Positions 27,003 to 37,205 of a DNA stretch of 64,000 bases are shown here, piece after piece. Source of the stretch: CAYUQT01 sp964596165 (GTDB lineage Bacteria; Planctomycetota; Phycisphaerae; UBA1845; JAFGLZ01); NCBI GenBank assembly GCA_964596165.1, contig CAZQTW010000007.1, positions 1-64,000 of the forward strand, written 5' to 3'. The position numbers and the translations under genes are program-made. Under the pieces are notes generated by a model. It did no database searches and had not been told where the DNA came from. It was given only the letters and a program-made list of their open reading frames with translations. The first letter of the stretch is position 1; every line of letters starts with the position of its first letter.

Positions 27003-27755
27003 TCAGGATAGGGAGGCGACGAAGGCCCACGCCTTCAAGAGTCCCCGATGAATCAGCTCCCAGAAGACGATGCCCAGGACGATGAAGATGCTGGTGAAGA
27101 TATGGCCTATCAGAACGAGGAGCCCATCATCCTCCAAGAGTCCGATCCCATAAATCAGGATGGGGATGATGAAGACCCAGTTTGATGCCGGTAACGGAAT
27201 CGGCAGTGCCAACCCAATTCCCTGGAGAATCAGCCCGGCTCCGACCAGCGCGAACAACGGGTCCCCCATCAGGAATGTCATGCGAGGCTTAATGAACCGC
27301 TCCATGCCTGCGGTCCAGCGCGTCACGCGCCGGCTCAACCAGTCCAGCGTCTTCATGGTCACGACGTGCCTTCGGAGTCGCTTCGGCAGCCAGGGCCGAT
27401 CTCGACGCGCGATCATCTGAGCACCGAGAAACCCGATCGCTAGTCCGAAGGGAGCGCCCAGGCCGGCAAAGGGGATGGCCACCAGCGCGAGAAACGCGGC
27501 GAGGAAACCGAACCCGGCATGGGCCGTCTGGTCGATGATCTCTCCGAGCGTAATGTTCGATCGGACCCTTGGCCGGCGGCGAATTAGTCGTCCGGACTGC
27601 GAACGGGGAACTTGCGGTTCCTGAGGCTGTGCCCGAGTCCCGAGCGACGTCAGAATCGACGACAGTCGCAGGCGGCGGCCGGATCCCACTGTCGCCGGTT
27701 CTGTGGGCTTCTGCTCGGGTGCATCGTTTTGAAGGCTTTCCTTGCCTTCCGTCAT
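27003..27755 (-). CDS. ExoD-family membrane protein
   Basis: A 250-residue protein with a Ser/Pro/Arg-rich N-terminal 60 residues, then the ExoD domain: T-L-G-E-I-I-D-Q-T near residue 69, several hydrophobic segments, R-D-R-P-W-L-P near 118, and paired spans toward the C-terminus. ExoD was first described in rhizobial exopolysaccharide synthesis; its biochemical role is unknown. The longer N-terminal tail is unlike typical 200-residue members. Confidence 0.85.
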   Translation of the reverse strand: MTEGKESLQNDAPEQKPTEPATVGSGRRLRLSSILTSLGTRAQPQEPQVPRSQSGRLIRRRPRVRSNITLGEIIDQTAHAGFGFLAAFLALVAIPFAGLGAPFGLAIGFLGAQMIARRDRPWLPKRLRRHVVTMKTLDWLSRRVTRWTAGMERFIKPRMTFLMGDPLFALVGAGLILQGIGLALPIPLPASNWVFIIPILIYGIGLLEDDGLLVLIGHIFTSIFIVLGIVFWELIHRGLLKAWAFVASLS

Positions 27756-27909
27756 TGGCGCAACCTCGTCGAATTTCCACGGACGTACTCGATCATCTGA
27801 CCGTCGTCAATGCGCCGGTTCGCGTCCTCTCGGTACCTCCTCTCCGGAAAGGGCGTATATGGGTGTCCCGGAGCGCTCACTTCGCGCCCGAGGGGCTCCA
27901 GGCTCCCAT

Positions 27910-29754
27910 TTAACGGCTGCCGCCCGGCCAGGGCAGCTTGTGCTCCGCCCGCACGGCCTTCAGCCAATCGTCGAAGCTCCGCCCTTCGCTGATGTGGCTA
28001 ACGCCTTCCTTTCGAGCGATGCGTTCGAAACGGTCAACCCATTCTTGAATGTTCCAACTCCCGCCGGCTGGGGCGGGGTCCGCCTGTGTCGTCGCGGGGA
28101 CCTTCGGGGCGCGGGCAATCTGCACATAGAGGACTGGAAGCCGGGCCACTTGGACCCTGTGAAGCAGGATAGCATCGTCTTTCACCGCCTGTTCGGCCTC
28201 GTCGAACAACGCGTTGGCTTTCGCGATGACCTCGTTTCGCAGATGGGGCACGGTCGGCGGGGAGTAGATCGTGATGTGATACTTGGCGTTGCGAACCTGG
28301 TCGTGCAGGAGCGTCACATAGGCCCGGATGGACTTGCCGGCCGGTCCGTAGTAGGCCTCACAGAACTCATCGATGGCCTTGTCGGTGTCGTACGTGGGGT
28401 CCCAGAGCGTCTTAGCCATGATCCAGGTTCTCAACTCGGCCATCTCGCCGCCCTTGGTGTAGTAGTCCGCTTCCTCGTAGATGCTGGTCGCACCGTTGGC
28501 GATGAAGAAGTTGATGTTCGGCTTGAGGACATACAGGTTGGGGAAGGGCATGATGGTGTGGGCGTAGTTGATGACGTAGTCCCAGATGCTCAGCCGCTTG
28601 CAGATCGTGGCCCAGCCCTGGATGTCACGAACGAAGCTCTTGTTGAATTCGTCCTCGCCCAACGGATGAATGAAGCAACACTCAATGCTGCACAGCCGCA
28701 CGGTGACATTGGGACGAGGCTTGATCGTTTTCGGCGGCTTGCGGGTGTACTGATAGGCCAGCGTGTCGATGATCTTGTCGGGATAGTCCCTCTCGATATC
28801 CTCGGCGATGGCGTTGACGAATGCGAGCAGCGGCCCGCTCTGGGCTTCTTCTCGCTGTGCCAGGGCGTGACAATCCGGACACGTGCAGTAGTTGTGCCAG
28901 TCGTTCTGCGACACTGAGAAAAGGGTCGCCTGCGGATTGCCCTTGATCCACTGCCGGACGGTGGCCTTGGCCACCTTGAGCATCTCGACGTTCGTCAGGC
29001 AAAGTTGCGAGTTGTCCTTGATCCGCTTGCCGCCGATCATCGAGAACCACTCGGGATGCGTGCTGAAGTACTTCTCGGGAGGGATCAGGGCGTTGAAGGT
29101 ATGCACGAAGTAGGCGTAACTGATCTTGCCGCCGCGGCTCTCGTCGATGCCGGTCAGCGTCCCGTTCTGCTTGTTGCGAACCGCCCAGTCGCCGTCGCGG
29201 CTGTTCGGATAATCGGTCGCTCGATACTCAAGCGGCGGAACATACCGTCTGTCCATAGGTTTGATGATGATGCGAGGGCTCTTGGGAATCCTCGAACAAT
29301 CCGGTGTAAACCAGCGGCAGCCCAGCTCATCCTCCAGGAGCGTGTAGACGCCGTAAAGCGTCCCCCGGGGCCGGCCGCCGACGATGATCAGGTCGTCCCC
29401 GACCGTCTTGATGTGATAGCCTTCCTGCCCGAGCAACCTGATGTCGATTTCCGGCGCCAGCTTCGCAACGCATGTGCTCTGTCCGACGCAGATTCGTTTG
29501 CCCTCGACCGGTTGATCGTCGGTGGCGATCGCCGGTCTGACACCGGATATTTCGTGCAGGAATCTCTGAAGCTCGTCGGCGGCGTGCTGTTCGGGTCGGA
29601 TCGCTGTCTTGCTGATGATGATGGTATGGCCGGTCCTGCCGTTGTCGATCAGCGTGACGGCCGAGGCACGGAGCGTTCGAGCGCCGCACGCGCACAGCGA
29701 AGCTGCCACGACGGCGATGAGCGGTCGGATGAACGGGACGCCCGGATTGCGCAT
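27910..29754 (-). CDS. DUF4838 glycoside-hydrolase-like protein, exported
   Basis: A 614-residue protein with a signal peptide (about 8-30; M-R-N-P-G start). An N-terminal alpha-glucuronidase-like domain (A-A-D-E-L-Q-R-F-L near 60; R-G-T-L-Y-G-V-Y-T-L-L-E-D near 125) is followed by the DUF4838 barrel with C-T-C-P-D-C-H near 300 and Y-Y-G-P-A-G-K near 495. Families of this build act on, or bind, glycans in large planctomycete and Bacteroidetes repertoires; no reaction is firmly assigned. ATG 29754 has GGAGG upstream; the longer frame to 29880 adds an Arg-rich stretch overlapping the neighbour. Confidence 0.82.
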   Translation of the reverse strand: MRNPGVPFIRPLIAVVAASLCACGARTLRASAVTLIDNGRTGHTIIISKTAIRPEQHAADELQRFLHEISGVRPAIATDDQPVEGKRICVGQSTCVAKLAPEIDIRLLGQEGYHIKTVGDDLIIVGGRPRGTLYGVYTLLEDELGCRWFTPDCSRIPKSPRIIIKPMDRRYVPPLEYRATDYPNSRDGDWAVRNKQNGTLTGIDESRGGKISYAYFVHTFNALIPPEKYFSTHPEWFSMIGGKRIKDNSQLCLTNVEMLKVAKATVRQWIKGNPQATLFSVSQNDWHNYCTCPDCHALAQREEAQSGPLLAFVNAIAEDIERDYPDKIIDTLAYQYTRKPPKTIKPRPNVTVRLCSIECCFIHPLGEDEFNKSFVRDIQGWATICKRLSIWDYVINYAHTIMPFPNLYVLKPNINFFIANGATSIYEEADYYTKGGEMAELRTWIMAKTLWDPTYDTDKAIDEFCEAYYGPAGKSIRAYVTLLHDQVRNAKYHITIYSPPTVPHLRNEVIAKANALFDEAEQAVKDDAILLHRVQVARLPVLYVQIARAPKVPATTQADPAPAGGSWNIQEWVDRFERIARKEGVSHISEGRSFDDWLKAVRAEHKLPWPGGSR

Positions 29755-29842
29755 GATCGAATCCTCCGCGCGGCAAGTGCCGCGCGGACACAATACGCCA
29801 TAAGCCGGGCGGGAGACAAGGGCATGGCCGTCAACCGGCCGT

Positions 29843-30946
29843 TCAAGGCGAGGACGACGCGGGCCGGTCGGTCGGCTCAATGATCAGCGGCTCGAGGGTG
29901 CCGTCCACCGGAACCTCGGGCGCGGGGGACTCGGCCGGCGCGTACTTGGGAAGCTCCGGCTCGGTAACGGTCCGCAGCAATCGTCGAACAATCTCGACGG
30001 AATCGACCCCCTCGGCTTGCGCGGCGAAGTTGCAGCCGATGCGATGCCGCAAGACCGGGACGGCCACCCGCCGGATATCGTCGATGCTGACGGCGTAGCG
30101 TCCTTCCATGGCCGCGAATGCCTTGCCGCCCATGATGAGCGATTGGCCGGCGCGCGGGCCGGCGCCCCAATCGACCATCTTCTTGACAAAATCCGGCGCC
30201 GACGGATCCGTCGGGCGCGTTGCCCGAACGAGCCGGGCGACGTAGCCGATGACGTATTCGCTCACCGGCACGCACGCGACCAGCCGCTGCATGTTGAGAA
30301 TCTGCCGATCGTTGAGCACGAGTTGTAGGGGCGGGCGCTGACCGCCGGTCGTGGTACTCAGGATGCGCATCTCCTCGGCCAAATCGGGATAGTCGACCCA
30401 GATGTTGAACATGAATCGGTCGAGCTGCGCCTCGGGCAAAGGATACGTCCCCTCCTGCTCGATGGGGTTCTGGGTGGCGATCACAAAAAAGGGATCGGGC
30501 AGGGCGTAAGTCTCCTGGCCGACGGTAACCTGGCGTTCCTGCATCGATTGCAGCATCGCCGCCTGGGTCTTGGGCGGCGTACGGTTGATCTCATCGGCCA
30601 GAATCACGTTCGCGAAGACCGGACCGCGAACGAAGCGGAATTCGCGCCGACCCTGCGGCGTCTCGTCGATCACGTTCGTGCCGGTGATGTCCGACGGCAT
30701 GAGGTCGGGCGTGAACTGGATCCGTTTGAACGTAAGCGAGGTGATCTCGGCGAGCGTCGAGACCATCATCGTCTTGGCCAATCCGGGAACGCCGACGAGC
30801 AGGCAGTGCCCGCGACTGAAGATGGCCGCCAGCATCTGATCGAGAACCTCGCGCTGGCCGATGATCACCTTGCCCAATTCGCGAGTGATGAATACCTTGC
30901 TCTTGGAGAACTGATCGATGTAAGTGGCGAAGGTTTCACGAGCCAT
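29843..30946 (-). CDS. MoxR-family AAA+ ATPase
   Basis: A 367-residue ATPase with Walker A G-V-P-G-L-A-K-T (about 52), Walker B I-L-A-D-E-I-N-R (about 115) and sensor 1 A-T-Q-N-P-I. The C-terminal lid (G-A-G-P-R-A-G-Q) is typical of MoxR. MoxR proteins act as chaperones for cofactor insertion or membrane complex maturation, usually next to DUF58 and von Willebrand A genes. None is adjacent here; neighbours are a DUF4838 gene and an MscS channel. The Pro-rich C-terminal tail is longer than usual. Confidence 0.92.
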   Translation of the reverse strand: MARETFATYIDQFSKSKVFITRELGKVIIGQREVLDQMLAAIFSRGHCLLVGVPGLAKTMMVSTLAEITSLTFKRIQFTPDLMPSDITGTNVIDETPQGRREFRFVRGPVFANVILADEINRTPPKTQAAMLQSMQERQVTVGQETYALPDPFFVIATQNPIEQEGTYPLPEAQLDRFMFNIWVDYPDLAEEMRILSTTTGGQRPPLQLVLNDRQILNMQRLVACVPVSEYVIGYVARLVRATRPTDPSAPDFVKKMVDWGAGPRAGQSLIMGGKAFAAMEGRYAVSIDDIRRVAVPVLRHRIGCNFAAQAEGVDSVEIVRRLLRTVTEPELPKYAPAESPAPEVPVDGTLEPLIIEPTDRPASSSP

Positions 30947-31152
30947 GGGGGTCTCGCTCGAGCACTCTCGTCGCAGGTTTCACTACTGTAATCGATGCAG
31001 GCGAGAAGGTTCAAGCAGACCCAACGGACCCGGTTGTGCGGTCGGGATCGGCCACGGATCCTCGCGCTCCGTCACGCGTCGTCTCGTAGGTAGGCATGGG
31101 AAGACGAGCGCTCTGGCCCTCTCAACGAACCCGTTCCATCCATGACGAAACA

Positions 31153-34100
31153 CTAGGTCGCTTTGCCCGGCTCCCGGCCGTCTTGTCGCGACGGTCCCAC
31201 GATTTCGATCGGCAAGGGTTTGCCGCCTTCCAGGCTGATCGTTCGCTGCGGATAGGGAATCGTGATGTGATTCTCCTCGAAGAGCCTGGTAATCGCGAAC
31301 CTCAGATCGGTCAGGGCCGCCATTCGGTGCGAGATGTTCTCGAACCAGACCAGCAGTCGAAACGTCAGCGCATTGTCGCCGAAGTCGGTGAACCAAACCA
31401 CCGGCTCGGGATTCTTAAGCACCCGCGGATGTTCCGCCGCCGCCCGGAGAAGCAACTGTCGGACCAAACCGATGTCGCTGCCGTAGGCCACCCCCACGTC
31501 GATCTGCCCGCGAATGCGGGGGTCCTGGAGCGACCAGTTGACCGCCTTGCTGGAGATGAACTCGCTGTTCGGTATGACCATGAGCACGTTGTCGAACGTC
31601 TTGATCGAAGTGGACCGCATGCTGATCTGCGTCACCTCGCCCATCTTGTCGCCGACCTCCACGATGTCTCCCACGTTGATGTGCCGCTCGAAGAGGATGA
31701 TCAGGCCGCTGACGAAGTTGATGAACAGAGGCTGAAGGCCGAGCCCCAGGCCCAACCCCACCGTGCCCATCAGGACGGTCACCGCGCTCAGGTCGAGATG
31801 CAGAAGCTGCATCGCCCAATAGGCCCCCACGACGATCAGAACGTAGTGCAGAATCGTGTTGATGGCCGCGCGGGCGCCGACGTCGAGCTGCCGGTACTCC
31901 GGATAGACTTTCGTTTGTAGGACGGAGCGAAGACTTCGGGAGAACAGCAGCGTTCCCACGATCACCAGCATGGCCGCCAGCAGACGCCACAGGGTCAGGG
32001 GACGTTCGGCGCTGCCGGCCAGTTGGAAGGCCATGGCATCCTGGATCTCAACGAAGGTGATTCCCCAGATGTTCAGGATGATGATGATGCCGACCACTCG
32101 GATCCCGCAGCCAATCACCAGGGCCACCAGGGCAACGAAATCTCCTGCCTGACCGGTCCCATCGGGTTCACGGGGAATCTCGCCGCGATCGGCTTCCACC
32201 GACTTCGTGTGTCGCAGGTCTTCAGCAGGCTCCGTGTCCGAGGCCTTATCGGCCCATCGGTACTTCAGCCTCTTTTGGTAGAGGCGGGTGTAGTCGGTGA
32301 CATAATGAAGGAGGACAACGGTGGCAAGAATCACCGCGATGGTCAGGCATGTCCTGCCGACGATGTAGGTCGTCAAGGCGCCATAGCCCAAGAACTCGAG
32401 GACCAAGAGTCCCACGATGCCCATCGGAATCAACGGATAGCACCACGTGATGAGCAGGCGAAGACCGTGTGCCTGGACCTCGTCCTCTCGCCCCACGACC
32501 TTGAGCACAAGCCGCCGACGAAGGAAGAAGACCAGCAAGACGGCCAGACCCGCGGAGCTAAGCAGGTGCCACGCATAGATACGCGTGGCCGGCATGATGT
32601 CCAGCAAAGCGAGAAACAAGGGTAAGGGTGCCGCCACAACCACGAGCCATAGCAGGGCGCGCAACCAGCGGCGGTAGTATCCCGCCACCTTGTTGCTGCA
32701 GCGAATCACGCGAAAGCGGGGGCGGGTTACCATGAACAGACCGTTAACGATGCCGAAGGCCAGGCGGACACAGATGATGAAAAGGATGAGCGACGAAAGC
32801 ATCGGAAAGGCCGCACCGGCCACACCAAGGATGACGAGTGAGATCAGGAGGGCAGCCAGCGGCCAGCACAGCCCGGCGGTCTCCGCCAACAGGTGAAGAA
32901 CAGCCAGCTTCATGCGGACATTGATGCCGGCCATCTCAATCCCTTCCCTTTCGATCTGCTCGCTCAGTTCCCCGGTAAGCCTTTGGGCAACGGCGTCCAG
33001 ACGGCGACGGCCAAGCCAACCCAACAGAACCATCAGCACGAGAAGGGAAAGGGCCAAGGCCCACCGATATGCCGCCACACCGCGCAGTTGTTCGCGGTCC
33101 TGCTGGAAGGCATTCTGCAGCGCCGCGCGAATGGTCCTGCCGCCGTCCGACCACTCGGTTCGTATCTTTCCCCACGAGGCGCTCAGCAATCCCTGGTCCC
33201 GCACGACCAGATAGGCCCAGTACAACCGGCTACGATATCGCTCCAGCTTCTTGCAGTACTCGTCGAGCTCTCGTTCGGCGGTCTTGAGCCGATTGATCAG
33301 ATCGTCCTGAAGTGCGATGAAGCCGTCAATCCAGCCGGTCCACTTCTGGCGTCGCTCCTCGAACAGGGCCGAATACTTGCCCGCCTGGCCGTCGTCGGAC
33401 GCGCGGACCTCTTGCGCAAGCTTCTCACGATAGTCATCGATCAACAGGGTGATTTCGTCCCGCTTCGTGTGGACGGTCTGTCGCTCTTCGAGGCTCAGAT
33501 AGAGATCGGCACGCCGTTGGTTGAGTTCACGCGTTTCCTGATTCAGTTCCTTTCGAATCTCATGCAGCTTGGCCTGGATCTCCGAACCCTGCCGACGGGG
33601 CAACGCCTCCAGGAAAACCTGCCAGTAACTGTCGCGACGCGCTATCCGCTTCTGCTGGCGACCGAGAAGCACCTCGGGGTATCGCTCGCGCGTCGCCTCC
33701 TCATAGCCCTTCAACTGCTCGTAGGACGCGAGCAGTGCCTTGGATGCCTCCAGGTACGTTTTCTCATAAGGCGTTTTGGCCCGGCTCAGTTCCGCCTCGA
33801 TCTGCTCTCGCACGTCCGTGGTCCTTGCCCTACCCAGTCTGTTTACCAGGGTCTGCTGACTGCGGACGTAATCAGCCAGCGCCTGGATTCGCTTCTGTTC
33901 CTGGGGTTGCTGAAGGATAAGGATCGATTCCTCGAGCTCCAGAATGGCGGCCTTGGCGACGGCCGTCTCCAGTTGTCGCTCTGCGAGTTGCCGTTCGATC
34001 TGACGAACGTCTCGAACGGGCTGGGCCGCCCTGCCGCCAGCCGGGATCGGCGGCTGTGCCGGTATGCCGTCCAGTCGCTTCTGCATGGCGGCGACCTCGG

Positions 34101-34671
34101 CCGCGGCATCCTTTCGCCGCTGGGCATATCCTGCCAGGATCTGGGCGCGGCCCGTGTCCGCCTTGACCAGTGCGTCGTGCTGCCGGCTGAGGGTGCTCAA
34201 CAGCTCGCGCATCTGCCGGTATTCCTCCGACGTGACATAGGCGAGCGAACCGGACAGTCGCCGGTTGATCTGGTCGGTCTTTCGACGAAGCTCCGCGATC
34301 TCCTCGTTGAATCTCGCAAGGTGCGCCTCGCTCTTGAACTCGGCGATGCGAGCATACAGGGCGTCTTGTTGTTCGAGTACCTTGTCGTACTCGACCGATG
34401 CCTGCCACAGTTCCGTCGCACGGGTCAGGAACACGCCCTCCGGTTGCGTGGCCGCCTGGGATGTCAGGGTTGCGGCCGGTCGGGTTGTGGGGCGAAGCGC
34501 CTCCATCTGCCGGGCCACCGCGGCGCGTGCCTGGGCAATCTCCTCCGGGCCGCTCGGCGCCCGGGTTCTCACCGACGTCGGCCTGTCGTCAGGCCGCGTC
34601 GTACTCGCCGTCTGACCCGCGACCGCGGTCGCGCAGGCCAGGACGACCAGAGGTGCCATCCGTCTCTTCAT
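31153..34671 (-). CDS. Very large MscS-type mechanosensitive channel
   Basis: About 1172 residues: signal peptide, then a 450-residue predicted coiled-coil periplasmic part rich in Gln/Glu/Arg, about ten membrane spans, and a C-terminal MscS domain. The last has the pore helix G-T-V-G-L-G-L-G-L-G, F-I-N-F-V-S-G, F-E-R-H-I-N-V-G-D and I-P-N-S-E-F. This matches the MscK/MscM (YbiO/YjeP-like) class, which opens on membrane tension to release solutes. ATG 34671 gives the cleanest signal; starts at 34761, 34692 or 34686 are in frame and none has a strong ribosome binding site. It is not clearly in an operon. Confidence 0.9.
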   Translation of the reverse strand: MKRRMAPLVVLACATAVAGQTASTTRPDDRPTSVRTRAPSGPEEIAQARAAVARQMEALRPTTRPAATLTSQAATQPEGVFLTRATELWQASVEYDKVLEQQDALYARIAEFKSEAHLARFNEEIAELRRKTDQINRRLSGSLAYVTSEEYRQMRELLSTLSRQHDALVKADTGRAQILAGYAQRRKDAAAEVAAMQKRLDGIPAQPPIPAGGRAAQPVRDVRQIERQLAERQLETAVAKAAILELEESILILQQPQEQKRIQALADYVRSQQTLVNRLGRARTTDVREQIEAELSRAKTPYEKTYLEASKALLASYEQLKGYEEATRERYPEVLLGRQQKRIARRDSYWQVFLEALPRRQGSEIQAKLHEIRKELNQETRELNQRRADLYLSLEERQTVHTKRDEITLLIDDYREKLAQEVRASDDGQAGKYSALFEERRQKWTGWIDGFIALQDDLINRLKTAERELDEYCKKLERYRSRLYWAYLVVRDQGLLSASWGKIRTEWSDGGRTIRAALQNAFQQDREQLRGVAAYRWALALSLLVLMVLLGWLGRRRLDAVAQRLTGELSEQIEREGIEMAGINVRMKLAVLHLLAETAGLCWPLAALLISLVILGVAGAAFPMLSSLILFIICVRLAFGIVNGLFMVTRPRFRVIRCSNKVAGYYRRWLRALLWLVVVAAPLPLFLALLDIMPATRIYAWHLLSSAGLAVLLVFFLRRRLVLKVVGREDEVQAHGLRLLITWCYPLIPMGIVGLLVLEFLGYGALTTYIVGRTCLTIAVILATVVLLHYVTDYTRLYQKRLKYRWADKASDTEPAEDLRHTKSVEADRGEIPREPDGTGQAGDFVALVALVIGCGIRVVGIIIILNIWGITFVEIQDAMAFQLAGSAERPLTLWRLLAAMLVIVGTLLFSRSLRSVLQTKVYPEYRQLDVGARAAINTILHYVLIVVGAYWAMQLLHLDLSAVTVLMGTVGLGLGLGLQPLFINFVSGLIILFERHINVGDIVEVGDKMGEVTQISMRSTSIKTFDNVLMVIPNSEFISSKAVNWSLQDPRIRGQIDVGVAYGSDIGLVRQLLLRAAAEHPRVLKNPEPVVWFTDFGDNALTFRLLVWFENISHRMAALTDLRFAITRLFEENHITIPYPQRTISLEGGKPLPIEIVGPSRQDGREPGKAT

Positions 34672-34888
34672 GAGATCGAATCGCATTCGCATCGCCTCGT
34701 CCGTGCGAAAGCCGTCATCGTCGCAACTCTGTGTTCTTGGGTGATCCGCCACAATCGACATACTCTAGCGGCTTCCCGTCCGAGTGTCACTCCGCTCGAG
34801 TAAACCACGCGTCGACCTCGCTTTGCGCCACACGCCGCCGCCCGGTCGGTCTTTCGGAGCGTGCGCTGATCGTGTAATCTGAACGGAT

Positions 34889-35494
34889 ATGTTCAGGCGG
34901 GTCTTCGTGGATATCGACACGCAGTACGACTTCGTCATCCCGGGCGGCGCCCTGTACATACCCGGCGCGGAGGCAATTGTGCCCAACGTCATGCGCCTCT
35001 TCCGGTTCGCCCGCCGGGAAAGGATTCCCATTCTGAGCTCGGCCGACTGGCATTCGGCCGACGATCCGGAATTCGCCGTCTGGCCGCCCCACTGTGTTCG
35101 CGGCACGCCGGGACAGGCCAAGCTTCCGGAGACCCTGCTGCCGAATCGAACGACCCTGCCGGTGACGGAGATTGTCGAGGAACCGGAGAGACTCTTCGAT
35201 CGCTACGATCAGGTCGTCTTCAACAAGATGGCGATCGACGTATGGACGAACCCCAATGCCGCGAGATTGGTTGAGAATCTGGAGGTGGGGGAGTACGTCG
35301 TCTTCGGCGTGGCGACCGACTACTGCGTCAGCACCGCGACGCTAGGGTTGCTCCGGCGGGGACGACGGACGGCCGTGGTGTCCGATGCCGTCCGCGCGGT
35401 GGCCGAACAGACGGGGAAGACGGCATTGGATGAGATGGCCTCGGGCGGGGCTCATTTCGTGACGACCGATGAGGTCGTCGGAGCAGTACAATGA
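34889..35494 (+). CDS. Nicotinamidase-type isochorismatase-fold hydrolase
   Basis: A 201-residue protein with the isochorismatase triad: Asp in D-T-Q-Y-D-F (about 10), Lys in N-K-M-A-I-D-V (about 113) and Cys in T-D-Y-C-V-S (about 148). D-W-H at 53-55 fits the metal-site histidine of nicotinamidases. Expected reaction: nicotinamide to nicotinate in the cytoplasm. Its stop overlaps the start of the NAD synthetase gene as ATGA, strong support for a role in NAD salvage. Confidence 0.9.
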   Translation: MFRRVFVDIDTQYDFVIPGGALYIPGAEAIVPNVMRLFRFARRERIPILSSADWHSADDPEFAVWPPHCVRGTPGQAKLPETLLPNRTTLPVTEIVEEPERLFDRYDQVVFNKMAIDVWTNPNAARLVENLEVGEYVVFGVATDYCVSTATLGLLRRGRRTAVVSDAVRAVAEQTGKTALDEMASGGAHFVTTDEVVGAVQ

Positions 35495-37143
35495 AGATAG
35501 CGGCGGCTCAGATCAATCCCATCGTGGGCGATCTGAAGGGCAACAGCGACAAGATCGTCGATTCCATTCGGCGGGCGAAAGCGGCGAAGGTCGACCTCGT
35601 GGTCTTTCCGGAGATGTCCGTCACAGGGTATCCGCCCAAGGATTTCCTGCTGAAGCCGCGCTTCATCCGCGAGAACCTTCAGGCGCTGCACCGAATTGCC
35701 GAGAACTGCACGGGGATCGCCGCCCTGGTCGGTTTCGCACAGCAGAGTGAATTGCTTCGCGGACGTCCGCTGCGGAATTCGGCGGCGCTGTGCCAGGACG
35801 GGCGCGTGCTCAGTATTCATCACAAGTCCCTGTTGCCCACCTACGACGTCTTCGATGAGCTTCGGTACTTCGAGCCGGGTCCCGAGGTGTCGCTGGCGAT
35901 GCTGAAGCGGAATGCCGCGCCGGTCATGCTGGGCGTCAGCATCTGCGAGGATTTGTGGAACGTCGAGGAGGCCCTGGGACGGAAGCTCTACCACGTCGAC
36001 CCGGTGGCCCAGTTGGCGGAGGCCGGCGCTCATGTGGTGATCAACATCGCCGCCTCGCCTTACACGGTCGGCAAACACGCCCTGCGGCGACGTCTGTTCA
36101 CCGGGCAGGCCTTGCGCGTGGGACGGCCCGTGGTGTTCGTCAACCAGGTCGGCGGCAACGACGAGCTGGTCTTCGACGGCGCCAGCATGGTGATCGACGG
36201 CGGCGGCAACGTGATCGCGCACGCAAAGGCCTTCGAGGAGGACCTTCTTTCCGTGGACCTGGACGCGCCGGCGGGCGCCGCGATTTCGGCGTATCCGGAC
36301 GAGGTGGCCAGTGTGTACCGTGCGCTGGTACTGGGCACGCGCGACTACGTACTGAAGTGTGGGTTCCAGGAGGTGGCGATCGGCCTGTCCGGCGGTATCG
36401 ATTCGGCCCTTACGGCGGCGATCGCGGCGGACGCCCTCGGCCCCAAGGCGGTCCACGGCGTGGCGATGCCGAGCCGCTACAGCAGCGAGGGAAGCCTGCG
36501 CGATGCCCGAGCGGTGGCCGAAAACCTGGGGATCGACTTCAAGGTGATTCCGATCACCGACATTCACGCGGCCTACGAACAGCATCTGACGCCGCACTTC
36601 GCGGGCCGCCCGCCGGATCTGACCGAAGAGAACGTCCAAGCCCGGATACGCGGCAACATCCTGATGGCGCTGTCAAACAAGTTCCGGTGGTTGGTGCTGG
36701 CGACGGGGAACAAGAGCGAGCTCTCGGTCGGCTACTGCACGCTCTACGGCGACATGTGCGGCGGGTTGGCCGTCATCGGCGACGTCCCCAAGGTGATGGT
36801 CTACCGATTGTCCGAGTACGTCAACCGGCAGGCCGGCCGCGAGATTATTCCCCGGGAGAGCATCGCCAAGCCGCCCTCGGCCGAATTGCGACCGGATCAG
36901 ACGGATCAGGACACCCTGCCGCCTTACGAGTTGCTCGATCAGATCCTGCAGCGCTATGTCGAACAGGAGCAATCACTCGACGAGATCGTTGCCGCCGGTT
37001 TCGACCCATGCGTGGTTGCCGATGTTCTCCGCATGGTCGACCGCAACGAGTACAAGCGAAAGCAGGCCGCGCCGGCCCTGAAAATTACTGGCCGGGCGTT
37101 CGGTTCCGGACGTAGAATGCCTCTGGCGGCTCATCACGGATGA
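35491..37143 (+). CDS. nadE: Glutamine-dependent NAD+ synthetase
   Basis: A 550-residue two-domain enzyme. The N-terminal nitrilase-type glutaminase has the Glu in F-P-E-M-S-V, Lys in H-H-K-S-L-L-P and Cys in S-I-C-E-D-L-W. The C-terminal synthetase has the P-loop L-S-G-G-I-D-S-A (about 297), with T-G-N-K-S-E-L-S near 408. It makes NAD+ from deamido-NAD, ATP and glutamine. It is translationally coupled to the upstream nicotinamidase; both ends of the nicotinamide-to-NAD route are here, but pncB and nadD are not. Confidence 0.96.
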   Translation: MKIAAAQINPIVGDLKGNSDKIVDSIRRAKAAKVDLVVFPEMSVTGYPPKDFLLKPRFIRENLQALHRIAENCTGIAALVGFAQQSELLRGRPLRNSAALCQDGRVLSIHHKSLLPTYDVFDELRYFEPGPEVSLAMLKRNAAPVMLGVSICEDLWNVEEALGRKLYHVDPVAQLAEAGAHVVINIAASPYTVGKHALRRRLFTGQALRVGRPVVFVNQVGGNDELVFDGASMVIDGGGNVIAHAKAFEEDLLSVDLDAPAGAAISAYPDEVASVYRALVLGTRDYVLKCGFQEVAIGLSGGIDSALTAAIAADALGPKAVHGVAMPSRYSSEGSLRDARAVAENLGIDFKVIPITDIHAAYEQHLTPHFAGRPPDLTEENVQARIRGNILMALSNKFRWLVLATGNKSELSVGYCTLYGDMCGGLAVIGDVPKVMVYRLSEYVNRQAGREIIPRESIAKPPSAELRPDQTDQDTLPPYELLDQILQRYVEQEQSLDEIVAAGFDPCVVADVLRMVDRNEYKRKQAAPALKITGRAFGSGRRMPLAAHHG

Positions 37144-37205
37144 GCGCACACGGGGGGAATAAACGGTCCGGTGCACGACTGAAGAGCCAAGAAGGACCCT
37201 GAACG

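Noticed and set aside
32893..34803. 636-codon open frame on the plus strand
   Set aside because: Antisense to the coiled-coil part of the MscS channel, which has clear family motifs; the mirror frame has none.
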